Source: Polynucleobacter sp. JS-JIR-II-50
Lineage (GTDB): Bacteria > Pseudomonadota > Gammaproteobacteria > Burkholderiales > Burkholderiaceae
NCBI RefSeq assembly: GCF_018687895.1
Contig: NZ_CP061307.1
Span: forward strand, 1,509,948-1,573,947
DNA: 64,000 bases
Direction of reading: 5' to 3'
The position numbers and the translations under genes were made by a program. A model generated the notes under the pieces. It searched no databases and was not told the DNA's origin. It saw nothing but the letters and a program-made list of their open reading frames with translations. Of this stretch, positions 51,471-59,684 are shown piece after piece; position 1 is the stretch's first letter; each line of letters begins with the position of its first letter.

Positions 51471-52406
51471 TTATTGAGCACGGCGTAATTCATCAACATA
51501 ATCTGGCTCAGGATGCAATACGTTGGTAGTGCCGGCCTTTGCCACCTGCCCAGGGACCTCGTGCCCCACAATCTTTGGTAATTCTCTTGCCAACTGTATT
51601 AGCTTAGGAATATTCATGCCGGTGTCATAACCCATCGCATCGAGCATATGAATCGCATCCTCGCTAGAAATATTGCCACTTGCACCTGGTGCATACGGGC
51701 ATCCGCCCAGGCCACCCAACGAACCGTCAAAACGAACAATACCAGACTGTACTGCAGCTAAGACATTGGCTAAGCCCATGCCTCTGGTGTTGTGGAAGTG
51801 CAATGTCAGTTGTAGATTTGGGAATTGCTTCTGCAATGAGTCGCACATTCTCTTTACTTGATCAGGATTTGCCATGCCTGTGGTGTCGCAGATTGTTATA
51901 CCTCTTACACCGAGGTCTGCAAAACGTTTAGCGAACCCTTCAACCACCGTTTGAGAAACCTCCCCTTCCATGGGGCAGCCAAAACTAGTGGATAAGGAAA
52001 CATTAATAGGCGTTCTGCCATCAACATACTTAATTACTTCAGCCAATCCAGCAAAGCTCTTTTCTCGACCCATTCGTAGGTTGGCTAAGTTGTGAGTCTC
52101 TGAAGTCGACATCACAAGATTAAATTCATCAGCCTTCGATTCCAATGCGCGCTCGGCACCTCTTAAATTGGGGACTAAGACGGTGTACTCCACTCCAGGC
52201 GCGCGCTTAATGCGCCCCATCACTTCCTCAGCATCGCGTAGCATCGGAATAGCTTTAGGCGAAGTAAATGAGGTCACCTCAATTTTGGCAAAGCCACACT
52301 CACTGAGCGCATCAACCAACTTCACCTTATCATCGGTTGGTACAAAGTTGGGCTCAATCTGAAAGCCATCCCGCATTACGACGTCATTGAAATAAATTCT
52401 GGTCAT
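51471..52406 (-). CDS. Hydroxymethylglutaryl-CoA lyase-like enzyme
   Basis: DRE-TIM metallolyase. The ATG at 52406 (MTRIYFNDVVMRDGFQIEPN) was chosen over the frame opening at 52433; it gives 311 residues and a short overlap-free spacing. Signature parts are the RDG metal/catalytic motif, IEVTSFTSPKAIPMLRDAEE, LSTSFGCPMEGEVS, LHFHNTRGMGLANVLAA (metal His), and the catalytic-loop cysteine in GLGGCPYAPGASGN. It cleaves 3-hydroxy-3-methylglutaryl-CoA or a related 3-hydroxyacyl-CoA (for example citramalyl-CoA). The operon with a CoA-transferase fits activation then cleavage of a C5-C6 branched acid. Confidence 0.85.
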   Translation of the reverse strand: MTRIYFNDVVMRDGFQIEPNFVPTDDKVKLVDALSECGFAKIEVTSFTSPKAIPMLRDAEEVMGRIKRAPGVEYTVLVPNLRGAERALESKADEFNLVMSTSETHNLANLRMGREKSFAGLAEVIKYVDGRTPINVSLSTSFGCPMEGEVSQTVVEGFAKRFADLGVRGITICDTTGMANPDQVKRMCDSLQKQFPNLQLTLHFHNTRGMGLANVLAAVQSGIVRFDGSLGGLGGCPYAPGASGNISSEDAIHMLDAMGYDTGMNIPKLIQLARELPKIVGHEVPGQVAKAGTTNVLHPEPDYVDELRRAQ

Positions 52407-52416
52407 GGTTATATCT

Positions 52417-53613
52417 TTATTTAGTAAATGCAATGCCGCGCTCTTTTAAAGAGGCAACCTGATCATCACTCAAACCAATGCTTTTGAGTATTTCATCGGT
52501 GTTCTGGCCAATATCTGGGGCAAGAGTCTTAATAGATCCTGGTGTACGCGATAACTTCGGAATCACGCCAGGTACATGCAGCTTCGTGCCATCTTGCATC
52601 TGAATCGTTTGAATATTTTCACGGGCTTTGTAGTGTGGATCGCTTGCGATATCGGCAACCGTATAAATTTTTCCTGCTGGTACAGATACAGAATCCAGCG
52701 CTTCCAATGCTTTGGTAGTGCTAACTGTTTTAGCCCACTCACCTATAGCTTGATCAAGCTCAGCCACTCGTTTGACGCGACCATCATTAGTTTCCAGCTG
52801 GGGGTCATTGCCTAAATCTTCGCGCCCAATCACTGTCATCAGACGCTTGAAGATGCTATCGCCATTGCCAGCAACCAATACATAGCCGCCATCAGTGCAC
52901 TGGTAGGCATTGGTTGGAGCAATCCCAGGTAAAGCACTACCAGCTGCTTGGCGCACCTCACCAAATGCGCTGTATTCAGGCAAAAGGCTTTCCATGCAAT
53001 TAAAGACTGCTTCATACAATGCAATATCGATAATCTGACCTTTGCCACTGTTATGGCGCTCTTGTAGAGCTAGCAAGATACCAATCACACCATGCAAAGA
53101 CGCCAAGGTATCGCCGATGCTGATGCCAACCCGCACCGGCACTCTGCCAGGTTCAGCAGTGAGATGTCGCAAACCGCCCATAGCTTCTGCAACCACTCCA
53201 AATCCCGGTTTATCTCTGTATGGACCAGTCTGACCATAACCACTGATACGAAGAACAATTAATTTGGGATTGAGTTGAAGTAATTTTTCTGGATCAAGAC
53301 CCCAGCCCTCCAATGTTCCAGGGCGAAAGTTTTCGATTAATACATCGGCCTCTTTTACCAGCGTCCTGACAATATCTTGAGCTTCTGCTTTTCTTAAATC
53401 CAAGGAGAGTGATTTCTTATTACGTGACTGCACTTGCCACCAGACTGAAGTGCCATCTTTAAGAAGGCGCCACTTGCGCAATGCATCACCCTCTTTGGGC
53501 GGTTCGATCTTGATAACATCAGCACCAAAATCAGCCAAGGTCTTAGCAGCAAATGGCCCAGCAATGAGTTGCCCCATCTCTACGACTTTTAACTTTGATA
53601 ATGGCTCCATCAA
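52417..53613 (-). CDS. Class III (CaiB/BaiF) CoA-transferase
   Basis: 398 residues: GQLIAGPFAAKTLADFGADV and IKIEPPKEGDALRKWR at the N-terminus, NKKSLSLDLRKAEAQDIVRT, LIENFRPGTLEGWGLDPEKL, and the catalytic aspartate in DIALYEAVFNCMESL. It moves CoA from a donor thioester to a free acid. It is upstream of the lyase-like gene in the same operon; an itaconate/citramalate or hydroxymethylglutarate pathway is a plausible inference. Confidence 0.88.
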   Translation of the reverse strand: MMEPLSKLKVVEMGQLIAGPFAAKTLADFGADVIKIEPPKEGDALRKWRLLKDGTSVWWQVQSRNKKSLSLDLRKAEAQDIVRTLVKEADVLIENFRPGTLEGWGLDPEKLLQLNPKLIVLRISGYGQTGPYRDKPGFGVVAEAMGGLRHLTAEPGRVPVRVGISIGDTLASLHGVIGILLALQERHNSGKGQIIDIALYEAVFNCMESLLPEYSAFGEVRQAAGSALPGIAPTNAYQCTDGGYVLVAGNGDSIFKRLMTVIGREDLGNDPQLETNDGRVKRVAELDQAIGEWAKTVSTTKALEALDSVSVPAGKIYTVADIASDPHYKARENIQTIQMQDGTKLHVPGVIPKLSRTPGSIKTLAPDIGQNTDEILKSIGLSDDQVASLKERGIAFTK

Positions 53614-53728
53614 ATCCCCTGAAATATGCTTTTATGCGCTAAATGGGTACTTTAAATCAATCAGCAATTGATCTAATAAAAGTCCATTTTCTTGGCCTAA
53701 AACATAGCTTTTTTATGGTGGGGGTGAC

Positions 53729-54337
53729 TCAATCTTTCCAGGTGGGATGTTTTTGCATCACTGAATCGAATAATTCAGATTCAAGCTGCTGATTGAGCCA
53801 TTTTTTGACTGCGGGTATAGGGAGTTGCTCAAACTTTTTTGGGTCAACCATTGAAAATTGCCTAATGAATGGAAAGATAGCCACATCCACCCAAGTTAAT
53901 CTGCCCCCCATTAGGTATTGGAAGTTTTGCAGCGCCTGGTCCATAGGAATCAACATGACTTGCAATGCTTCATCGAGCACTGCTTCTGGATCTAGCTCCG
54001 GGAATCGATTGGGGTATTTGTATTGATCCACTAGAGTCTTAAATGGGCCATCATTTTTTTCAATCCAAGAATTGGCAATAGGCTCATCAACTTCTCTCCA
54101 CCCATGCGGGTCAGACTGTTGCAATGCCCAGTGCAATATATCTAGGCTTTGATCCAATACGAGATCATCAATCCGTAAAACAGGGACAGTTCCCTTGGGA
54201 GAGAGCTGCAACATCGATTGCGGTTTATTGCGCAACTCAATTTCTCGGTGCTCAACCTGAATACCTGCATATTTCAATGCCATGCGGGCTCGCATGGCAT
54301 ATGGACATCTTCGATAAGAATACAAAGTGGGTGTCAT
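53729..54337 (-). CDS. Glutathione S-transferase with CPYA motif
   Basis: 202 residues. The thioredoxin-fold N-terminus has YSYRRCPYAMRARMALKYAG, the CPYA motif of cysteine-type (omega/beta-like or glutaredoxin-2-like) GSTs, then LSPKGTVPVLRID. A helical C-terminal domain follows with LTWVDVAIFPFIRQF. A disulfide or dehydroascorbate/glutathionyl-reduction activity is more likely than conjugation. A stand-alone gene between the CoA-transferase operon and the Gly-rich secreted protein. Confidence 0.82.
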   Translation of the reverse strand: MTPTLYSYRRCPYAMRARMALKYAGIQVEHREIELRNKPQSMLQLSPKGTVPVLRIDDLVLDQSLDILHWALQQSDPHGWREVDEPIANSWIEKNDGPFKTLVDQYKYPNRFPELDPEAVLDEALQVMLIPMDQALQNFQYLMGGRLTWVDVAIFPFIRQFSMVDPKKFEQLPIPAVKKWLNQQLESELFDSVMQKHPTWKD

Positions 54338-54359
54338 GCAAGCACTTTACTCCCAGCAA

Positions 54360-54671
54360 CTAATAGGTCACCCGTTGCCAACCGCTTGGGCAGGCCTGTG
54401 TCTGCGGATAGTACAGTCCATTTTCAGGGCAATAGGCAGCAGCTTGTGGTTGTGGGGGATAAACATATTGCGGAGTGTAATAAACACGTGGAGGCCTGTA
54501 GTACGCATTAGCAACAGCAACTCCGGCCACCGCGCCAACCGCAAAAGGCGCCCAACCGCCACGCCATCCGCCATAGCCACCATACCAACCCCTACCACCA
54601 TGAGCGCTGGCTGATGTGGCCACCCCCGCAAGCATGACTCCTGTAAGCAGGCATATTAGTAACTTCTTCAT
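54360..54671 (-). CDS. Small secreted Gly/Tyr/Pro-rich protein
   Basis: 103 residues from the ATG at 54671 (signal MKKLLICLLTGVMLAGVATS, cut near ASAHGG), chosen because GGGGGT lies just upstream; an ATG at 54683 would add four residues. The mature protein has Gly-rich repeats (HGGRGWYGGYGGWRGGWAPF), a hydrophobic patch AVGAVAGVAVANAYYR, then Tyr/Pro-rich sequence and two cysteines near the end (AAYCPENGLYYPQTQACPSG). Such proteins are common in proteobacterial envelopes; function unknown. Confidence 0.65.
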   Translation of the reverse strand: MKKLLICLLTGVMLAGVATSASAHGGRGWYGGYGGWRGGWAPFAVGAVAGVAVANAYYRPPRVYYTPQYVYPPQPQAAAYCPENGLYYPQTQACPSGWQRVTY

Positions 54672-54781
54672 ATTGACCCCCATTTATAAAGGCATTAAGC
54701 CCTTTCTTACATAACGGATCAGCTTTAAGGTGGGTTGACGCTACCAAATTAAATACTTTCGCAAGGATTGATAGTCAGGTA

Positions 54782-54934
54782 TTAAGGGAGCTTTTTCTTC
54801 CTACAAGCATCAGAGCAGTATTTGACTGATTCCCAATTTTTGGCCCAGGATTTTCTCCAAGTCATTTCTTTTTTGCAGACAACACAGACCTTACTTGGGA
54901 GAGTGCTTTTGTTTCCCTTAAACGTTGTCTTCAT
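54782..54934 (-). CDS. DUF2256 family zinc-finger-like protein (photolyase partner)
   Basis: 50 residues, starting 7 bases after the photolyase gene. It has VCVVCKKEMTWRKSWAKNWE followed by SVKYCSDACRKKK. The paired CxxC/CxxxC motifs and the WRKxWxxxWxxVKYCS core are those of DUF2256, a small family commonly encoded next to Fe-S-type photolyases/cryptochromes. Probably binds zinc. The role in photolyase maturation or DNA binding is unknown. Confidence 0.8.
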   Translation of the reverse strand: MKTTFKGNKSTLPSKVCVVCKKEMTWRKSWAKNWESVKYCSDACRKKKLP

Positions 54935-54941
54935 TGGTATT

Positions 54942-56513
54942 TTATAGCGTGTCGAGCTGATTCAGAATCTTTTGGGCATGCAGCACAATTTCTTTTTGAT
55001 CTTCATCACTAATTCTTTTGAGATTGGCCGTCATTAACTTAGTTCGCGGACTTGCTTCAAATTGAGCGCGATGCTTGATCAAGAAGTTCCAATACAAAGT
55101 TGTGACGGGGCATGCCTCTTCCCCATAACGTATCTCAGGCTTGTATTTACATGAGCCACAATAATTGCTCATGCGTTTGATGTATGCGCCACTGGCGATA
55201 TAAGGCTTACTAGTAAACCGCCCGCCATTGGCAAATAAGGCCATCCCAGCCGTATTAGGCAACTCAACCCACTCAATCGCGTCTACGTAAATCGCCAGAT
55301 ACCAATCACACACTTCTTGAGGCAGAATTTCAGCTAGAAGTGCAAAGTTTCCAGTCACCATTAAACGCTGAATATGGTGTGCATAACCATATTGCAACGT
55401 TTGGCCAATGGCATCTTTCATACAGGCCATCTGGGTCTGCCCATTCCAATACCATTTGGGTAATGGGCGCTGATGTTGATAGTAGTTATCTTGTGCCATC
55501 TTTGGCATATCAAGGTAATACATGCCCCGGACAAATTCACGCCAGCCTAATATTTGCCGAATGAAGCCCTCGATTGTTGATAGATCCAAAGCATACTTTT
55601 TCCATGCAATGATGACCGCATCAATCACCTCGCGAGGATTCAGTAGCTTTAGGTTTAATGCGCTCGACAAAATTGAATGCCATCCAAAAGGGGTATCAGC
55701 CCACATAGCATCTTGATACACGCCAAAATTTCTGAGGCGGTATTCGACAAAATACTCAAGAGCTTGGAGAGCTTGGTTCCTGGTAACGGGCCAGTTAAAT
55801 AACTCCAGAGATCCAGGATGATCTGGGTAAGTTTTTGCAACGAATGCTAATACTTCTTTGGTAATCGCATCCACTTCAAACGCCGCAGGAGCATCGATGA
55901 TGCCAGGCCCCTTTTTCGAATAGGGCTTGCGATTATCTTGATCGAAGTTCCACTGACCACCCTCGGGGTTGCCATCAGCATCCATCAACACATGGTGCTT
56001 CTTACGCATTAGGCGGTAAAAGTACTCCAGCCTGAGCTCTTTTTTGCCTGCAGTCCACTCCACAAACTCTTGGCGCGAGCAATAGAAATGCTCATCCTCA
56101 AGCATTACCAGCTCAATATTGAGCTCTTTTGCCAATGCCTCAATCGCCTGCTTGAGACGCCATTCACCAGGTTCGATGCAAACTAAATGGTTTATCTTCT
56201 TTTGCAGAATATGCTCTTTGAGAACCTCGGCAATAGGCAGAGGCGAGCCTTGAATGTAGGTCAGCGGATATTCCAGCTTTTTTAACCCTACTGCAAAGTG
56301 ACGCATTGCTGAGAGAAATAAAGCAATTTTGGCTTTGTGCGACCAAACATACTGAGCCTCATTAGCCGATTCAATCATGATGATTTCATCTGCTTGAGGA
56401 TCAAAGCCTCGTAATGCCGCGCTCTGCAAATCGAGCTGATCCCCCAGAATCAGAACTAGGCGCTTAGGCTCCGTGGTTTGCTGCTTGGCTTGCTGCTTGA
56501 TTTGCTGCTTCAT
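54942..56513 (-). CDS. Photolyase/cryptochrome of the Fe-S bacterial (PhrB/CryPro) type
   Basis: 523 residues. The N-terminal Rossmann domain (KRLVLILGDQLDLQSAALRG) is followed by the helical FAD domain. Four cysteines that would ligate a [4Fe-4S] cluster are visible (MACMKDAIGQ; NYCGSCKYKPEIRYGEEACP), which marks the PhrB/CryB type, usually (6-4) photolyases. Flanked by the DUF2256 and TIGR03643 genes, the usual companions. Whether it repairs (6-4) lesions or is mainly a light sensor cannot be settled here. Relevant for a bacterium of sunlit surface water. Confidence 0.88.
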   Translation of the reverse strand: MKQQIKQQAKQQTTEPKRLVLILGDQLDLQSAALRGFDPQADEIIMIESANEAQYVWSHKAKIALFLSAMRHFAVGLKKLEYPLTYIQGSPLPIAEVLKEHILQKKINHLVCIEPGEWRLKQAIEALAKELNIELVMLEDEHFYCSRQEFVEWTAGKKELRLEYFYRLMRKKHHVLMDADGNPEGGQWNFDQDNRKPYSKKGPGIIDAPAAFEVDAITKEVLAFVAKTYPDHPGSLELFNWPVTRNQALQALEYFVEYRLRNFGVYQDAMWADTPFGWHSILSSALNLKLLNPREVIDAVIIAWKKYALDLSTIEGFIRQILGWREFVRGMYYLDMPKMAQDNYYQHQRPLPKWYWNGQTQMACMKDAIGQTLQYGYAHHIQRLMVTGNFALLAEILPQEVCDWYLAIYVDAIEWVELPNTAGMALFANGGRFTSKPYIASGAYIKRMSNYCGSCKYKPEIRYGEEACPVTTLYWNFLIKHRAQFEASPRTKLMTANLKRISDEDQKEIVLHAQKILNQLDTL

Positions 56514-56779
56514 TTATTTTTGTATTGAGTGGGGCAATAGGCTCGAGTCACATCCTCACTGCGTAAAGCACTATGTTTTGTGACTCGTCCAGTTACCCGC
56601 TTGCGCCAAAGCTCAAAGGAGCTGCGCTTCAGCTCTTTACGCATAATGGCTATCACCTGGGGCTCCCCTAGGCCGAAGATCTTCTCAATCGCATCAAATG
56701 GCGTGCGATCCTCCCAGGCCATTTCAATGAGGCGAGATAAATCGGGTTCTGCGAGGGTCTTGGGGACTAGTTTTGGCAC
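56510..56779 (-). CDS. TIGR03643 family protein (photolyase partner)
   Basis: 89 residues: LIEMAWEDRTPFDAIEKIFG, then LGEPQVIAIMRKELKRSSFE and LWRKRVTGRVTKHSALRSED. This HTH-like family is found beside Fe-S photolyase genes. Its stop overlaps the photolyase start by four bases, so translation is coupled. Likely a small DNA-binding or regulatory protein. First gene of the photolyase trio. Confidence 0.82.
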   Translation of the reverse strand: MPKLVPKTLAEPDLSRLIEMAWEDRTPFDAIEKIFGLGEPQVIAIMRKELKRSSFELWRKRVTGRVTKHSALRSEDVTRAYCPTQYKNK

Positions 56780-56820
56780 TCTGCAAGTTTAAGACTTATT
56801 CAATAAACTAGCTTGAGCCC

Positions 56821-57168
56821 ATGATTGGAAAAATTCGTCAAAAACTGATTTCTCAAGAAATTCCGGCCATACAAAAGCCGGCGGCAATCATTTGCCCTAT
56901 CTGCGAGCGAGCCATCCCAGATTCACAGAAGGATGCCCACCACCTTATCCCCAAATCTAAGGGTGGGAAGAGGACTGAATACCTTCACCGCATTTGCCAC
57001 AAGCAAATACACGCCTTATTTACTGAATCTGAATTAGCCCGGCAATACCATCATGCCCAGATCCTGAGAGAACATCCAGAAATGAAGAAATTTATTCAAT
57101 GGGTAGAAGGTAAGCCGGACGCCTTCTATGAAAAAACACGCAAAAGTAGTCGAATCAGACCTACTTAA
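56821..57168 (+). CDS. HNH-type nuclease-like protein
   Basis: 115 residues. Two CxxC-type motifs and histidines form an HNH-like site: IICPICERAIPDSQKDAHHL with IPKSKGGKRTEYLHRICHKQ. The H-H, N-less 'HHLIPKSKGG' core is characteristic of the short HNH proteins common in proteobacteria. No signal. Stand-alone between the photolyase operon and the BON gene, divergent from TIGR03643. Activity unknown; the catalytic asparagine position could not be assigned. Confidence 0.75.
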   Translation: MIGKIRQKLISQEIPAIQKPAAIICPICERAIPDSQKDAHHLIPKSKGGKRTEYLHRICHKQIHALFTESELARQYHHAQILREHPEMKKFIQWVEGKPDAFYEKTRKSSRIRPT

Positions 57169-57203
57169 AATGAAATAAAAAAATAGAACTCTATATTTGT
57201 AAA

Positions 57204-57529
57204 ATAGGTCATTGCCATCTTTAACCCTCATATCATTTTTGACTGAGGTGACCTCGGAAATGGTTTTGGTGATTTCTACAGCCTTATTAGTTTGTTCGAT
57301 GCCCGTCACAAAACCACTAAGCTGCACTTCGCCTTTAAAGCCCTGGACGGCAATCTCCCAAGACTTCAGGGTTGAATCATTAAAAATGGCCGTTTTGACC
57401 TTTGCCGTAAGGATGCTGTTGTCGACACACTGCCCCTCACTCCCCTTAGCATCTGAAGCAGTACAAGAAGTCAAAGAAATTAAAACTAAAGCAAAAAAAT
57501 AGCACTGCTATTTTTTGTAATAGGTTCAT
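57204..57529 (-). pseudogene. BON-domain lipoprotein, frameshifted at a T7 run
   Basis: Reading the minus strand from the ATG at 57529 (GAAGGA ribosome site) gives MNLLQKIAVLFF, then a run of seven T (57493-57499) puts the frame into a stop after 27 codons. One T fewer would continue ALVLISLTSCTASDAKGSEG, a standard lipoprotein signal with lipobox LTSC, into a BON domain (ILTAKVKTAIFNDSTLKSWE, then VQLSGFVTGIEQTNKAVEIT). The same frame stays open to 57034, overlapping the HNH gene, but the BON domain ends near 57204. It may be a real frameshift, phase variation, or an assembly error in the homopolymer. Confidence 0.65.
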
Positions 57530-57686
57530 AAAATTCCTTCAATAATTGTTTTATTGGCCAAGTAAATCATCCATCGAGTGCTCAGGCACAAACTCAAGCT
57601 AAATAAAATAATGCCGCTTTCATGTTCGCTAGCAGACAGACTTCGCACTTCAATTCTTTTTAAATCATAGCTAGCTGACCATATAC

Positions 57687-58562
57687 ATGAACGATAACCC
57701 CATCAGATTAGAATTTTCTATTGGTCTCAACTACGAGATTGACCAGCCAGGAAGTGATTTCATCTTCAGCATTCAGGCGTGTCAAACCAATCATCAGCTG
57801 ATCATTAGCGAATATCTCAATGTGAATCAAGATATTCCATTGGGAAGTTATACCGATCCGAGTAGTCACAATAAATTGCTTCGCCTTAAAGGGCTTCCCG
57901 GAATCTTAAAGTTGGAATATGGTGGAGCGGTTGATCTCAACCACTATCTAGCACCACCTTCCCAAATATATGAAATGTCCATAAATAGTTTGCCCGGGGA
58001 GGTATTGATCTATTTATATCCAAGTAGATACTGCCAATCTGATTTCATGAAAGATATCGCTGTAAAGATATTCGGCAATATGGCTCAAGGCTATAGTCGC
58101 GTTCAAGCAATCAAGGATTGGGTTACTAATCACGTTCGCTTTTGTAATAACACCTCTACAGAGCACACTACTGCGGTAGACACTTATTTAAGTAAAGCGG
58201 GTGTGTGTCGTGACTTTGCCCACCTGATGATTGCCTTATGCAGAGCACTCAACATCCCCGCGAGATTTGTTACTGGCATTGACTATGGCTCAGACCCCAT
58301 TCTTGGCCCCACAGATTTTCATGCGTATGTAGAGGCATATCTTGGCGGTCATTGGTTTATTTTTGATCCCTCTGGAATTGCAATACCCATGGGATTTGTA
58401 AGACTCAGTACCGGTAGAGATGCGGCTGATACTGCCATTGCTACTATATTTGGCTCTGTGCGAGGGTCAACACCCATAGTCTCAATCAAAGCTATTCCGA
58501 ATGCACAAGGAGATCTAATGATTCCCCAGCATGTAACAAATGCCGTATCTACCGGTGATTAA
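57687..58562 (+). CDS. Transglutaminase-like cysteine peptidase-fold protein
   Basis: 291 residues. The N-terminal beta domain (residues ~5-110, FSIGLNYEIDQPGSDFIFSI) resembles the bacterial transglutaminase N-terminal region. The catalytic core follows: cysteine 174 in KAGVCRDFAHLMIALCRALN, histidine 212 in DFHAYVEAYLGGHW, aspartate 227 in FDPSG. The triad is complete. Bacterial members act as proteases or amidases. No signal peptide. No clear ribosome site at the ATG. Unlinked to neighbours. Confidence 0.85.
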   Translation: MNDNPIRLEFSIGLNYEIDQPGSDFIFSIQACQTNHQLIISEYLNVNQDIPLGSYTDPSSHNKLLRLKGLPGILKLEYGGAVDLNHYLAPPSQIYEMSINSLPGEVLIYLYPSRYCQSDFMKDIAVKIFGNMAQGYSRVQAIKDWVTNHVRFCNNTSTEHTTAVDTYLSKAGVCRDFAHLMIALCRALNIPARFVTGIDYGSDPILGPTDFHAYVEAYLGGHWFIFDPSGIAIPMGFVRLSTGRDAADTAIATIFGSVRGSTPIVSIKAIPNAQGDLMIPQHVTNAVSTGD

Positions 58563-58760
58563 TCTGCTAAACATAGCGTCTGAAAACTGAAGTAATGCAC
58601 CACTCAAGTGCAAATAATCGCTTATTTATGCGTGACTTACTTGGGAAGGTGGCTTTTAAAGGCTTTTAGGATTCCGCTCATCAGACCCCTCTTTGGTGCA
58701 TAGGATTTGAAGTTGTGCAAAGCCAAATGTCGTTCTAATTATTAAAACTTAAGATATGGC

Positions 58761-58979
58761 ATGCGTATAAAAATTACAAAGAGCTTGGTATTACCGGCCC
58801 AAATACTCGAGACTGAAAGCATCCCTGAGGCCCTGTTCCCTGAGGGAGATTATCTTGCCAACCTTACCCCTGATGGGAAGATTGAGGTGATCAATACACG
58901 AAAAATAAAAGCCCTTTTTTCCTTCTCGCAATTTAGAGAAAGAATTTCGCTAGGTGAATTTATTGTGATGGAGGCTTAA
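58761..58979 (+). CDS. Hypothetical small protein
   Basis: 72 residues, soluble: MRIKITKSLVLPAQILETES, then EALFPEGDYLANLTPDGKIE with an FSQFRERISLGEFIVME tail. It looks like a short beta-rich domain. No family recognised, no operon partner on this strand. Plausible because of codon use and a clean start; nothing more can be said. Confidence 0.5.
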   Translation: MRIKITKSLVLPAQILETESIPEALFPEGDYLANLTPDGKIEVINTRKIKALFSFSQFRERISLGEFIVMEA

Positions 58980-58988
58980 TCTCAGATT

Positions 58989-59369
58989 TCAGTGGGCTAA
59001 ATCCAGGCTCACTATTACAGCCGTCATTGCGGCAACAGATTCAAAAGCTTTTGAATTAACACCACTGGTATCAATATCCTCCCAGTTGAACTCTAAGGAG
59101 AAGTGGGCAGACTCGACGATAAGCTCATAACTAGTAGACGCCTTATTGCCCTCAACCCCCTTGGGCTCATCACTCACAGGAACGCGTAAGGACTCGATAG
59201 CAGCAATTAATGTACTCACCTCATTACCCGTTAACTCTCTGGTACGCAGCACATCATCTGTACGCTTAATAGAAATCTTGGAGACCTCATCAATCGTCAC
59301 CTCGTATTGATTAAGCCCCAAATCTTCCCAAACAGTTAATTCCAGAGCAATCGGATATGTTTTCATCAA
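58989..59369 (-). CDS. Hypothetical soluble protein
   Basis: 126 residues, acidic, without signal or membrane segments: YPIALELTVWEDLGLNQYEV, then LRTRELTGNEVSTLIAAIES and SAHFSLEFNWEDIDTSGVNS. It overlaps the preceding gene's stop by four bases, so the two are co-translated. No family recognised. Confidence 0.6.
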   Translation of the reverse strand: MMKTYPIALELTVWEDLGLNQYEVTIDEVSKISIKRTDDVLRTRELTGNEVSTLIAAIESLRVPVSDEPKGVEGNKASTSYELIVESAHFSLEFNWEDIDTSGVNSKAFESVAAMTAVIVSLDLAH

Positions 59370-59593
59370 TCTACCTCGTCAACATGGGGTTCGTCAAAAT
59401 GCGTCTTGTGATGCCTAAGCTTAACCGCCAGCTGAGTCCATTTACTTTGATGGATTCGGTAGTCGCAATGTTCAGCGTGATTCTCTAGCAAGCCAAAAAT
59501 GATGGTAGTTGGAATTTTGCAATGAAGGCAGCGATAAGCATGTTGATGCTCTTCAATCTTCTCTTGGGGGTAGTCGATATAAAACGGTTTCAT
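59366..59593 (-). CDS. Small putative zinc-binding protein
   Basis: 75 residues rich in His and Cys: QHAYRCLHCKIPTTIIFGLL with ENHAEHCDYRIHQSK. The CxxC...H...HC spacing is that of a C2H2-like zinc finger. Translationally coupled to the following hypothetical gene. Role unknown. Confidence 0.6.
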   Translation of the reverse strand: MKPFYIDYPQEKIEEHQHAYRCLHCKIPTTIIFGLLENHAEHCDYRIHQSKWTQLAVKLRHHKTHFDEPHVDEVD

Positions 59594-59684
59594 TTGAGCC
59601 CCTTTTTTTAATAACTAGATCAAGTTAATGAAACTATCTTACACCTGAGCTTTATTAAAGTGGAATTCATTTGAAGACATTTAA

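Noticed and set aside
57034..57203. C-terminal extension of the BON reading frame
   Set aside because: Sequence beyond the BON domain has no family resemblance and is antisense to the HNH gene; treated as read-through of a degraded gene.
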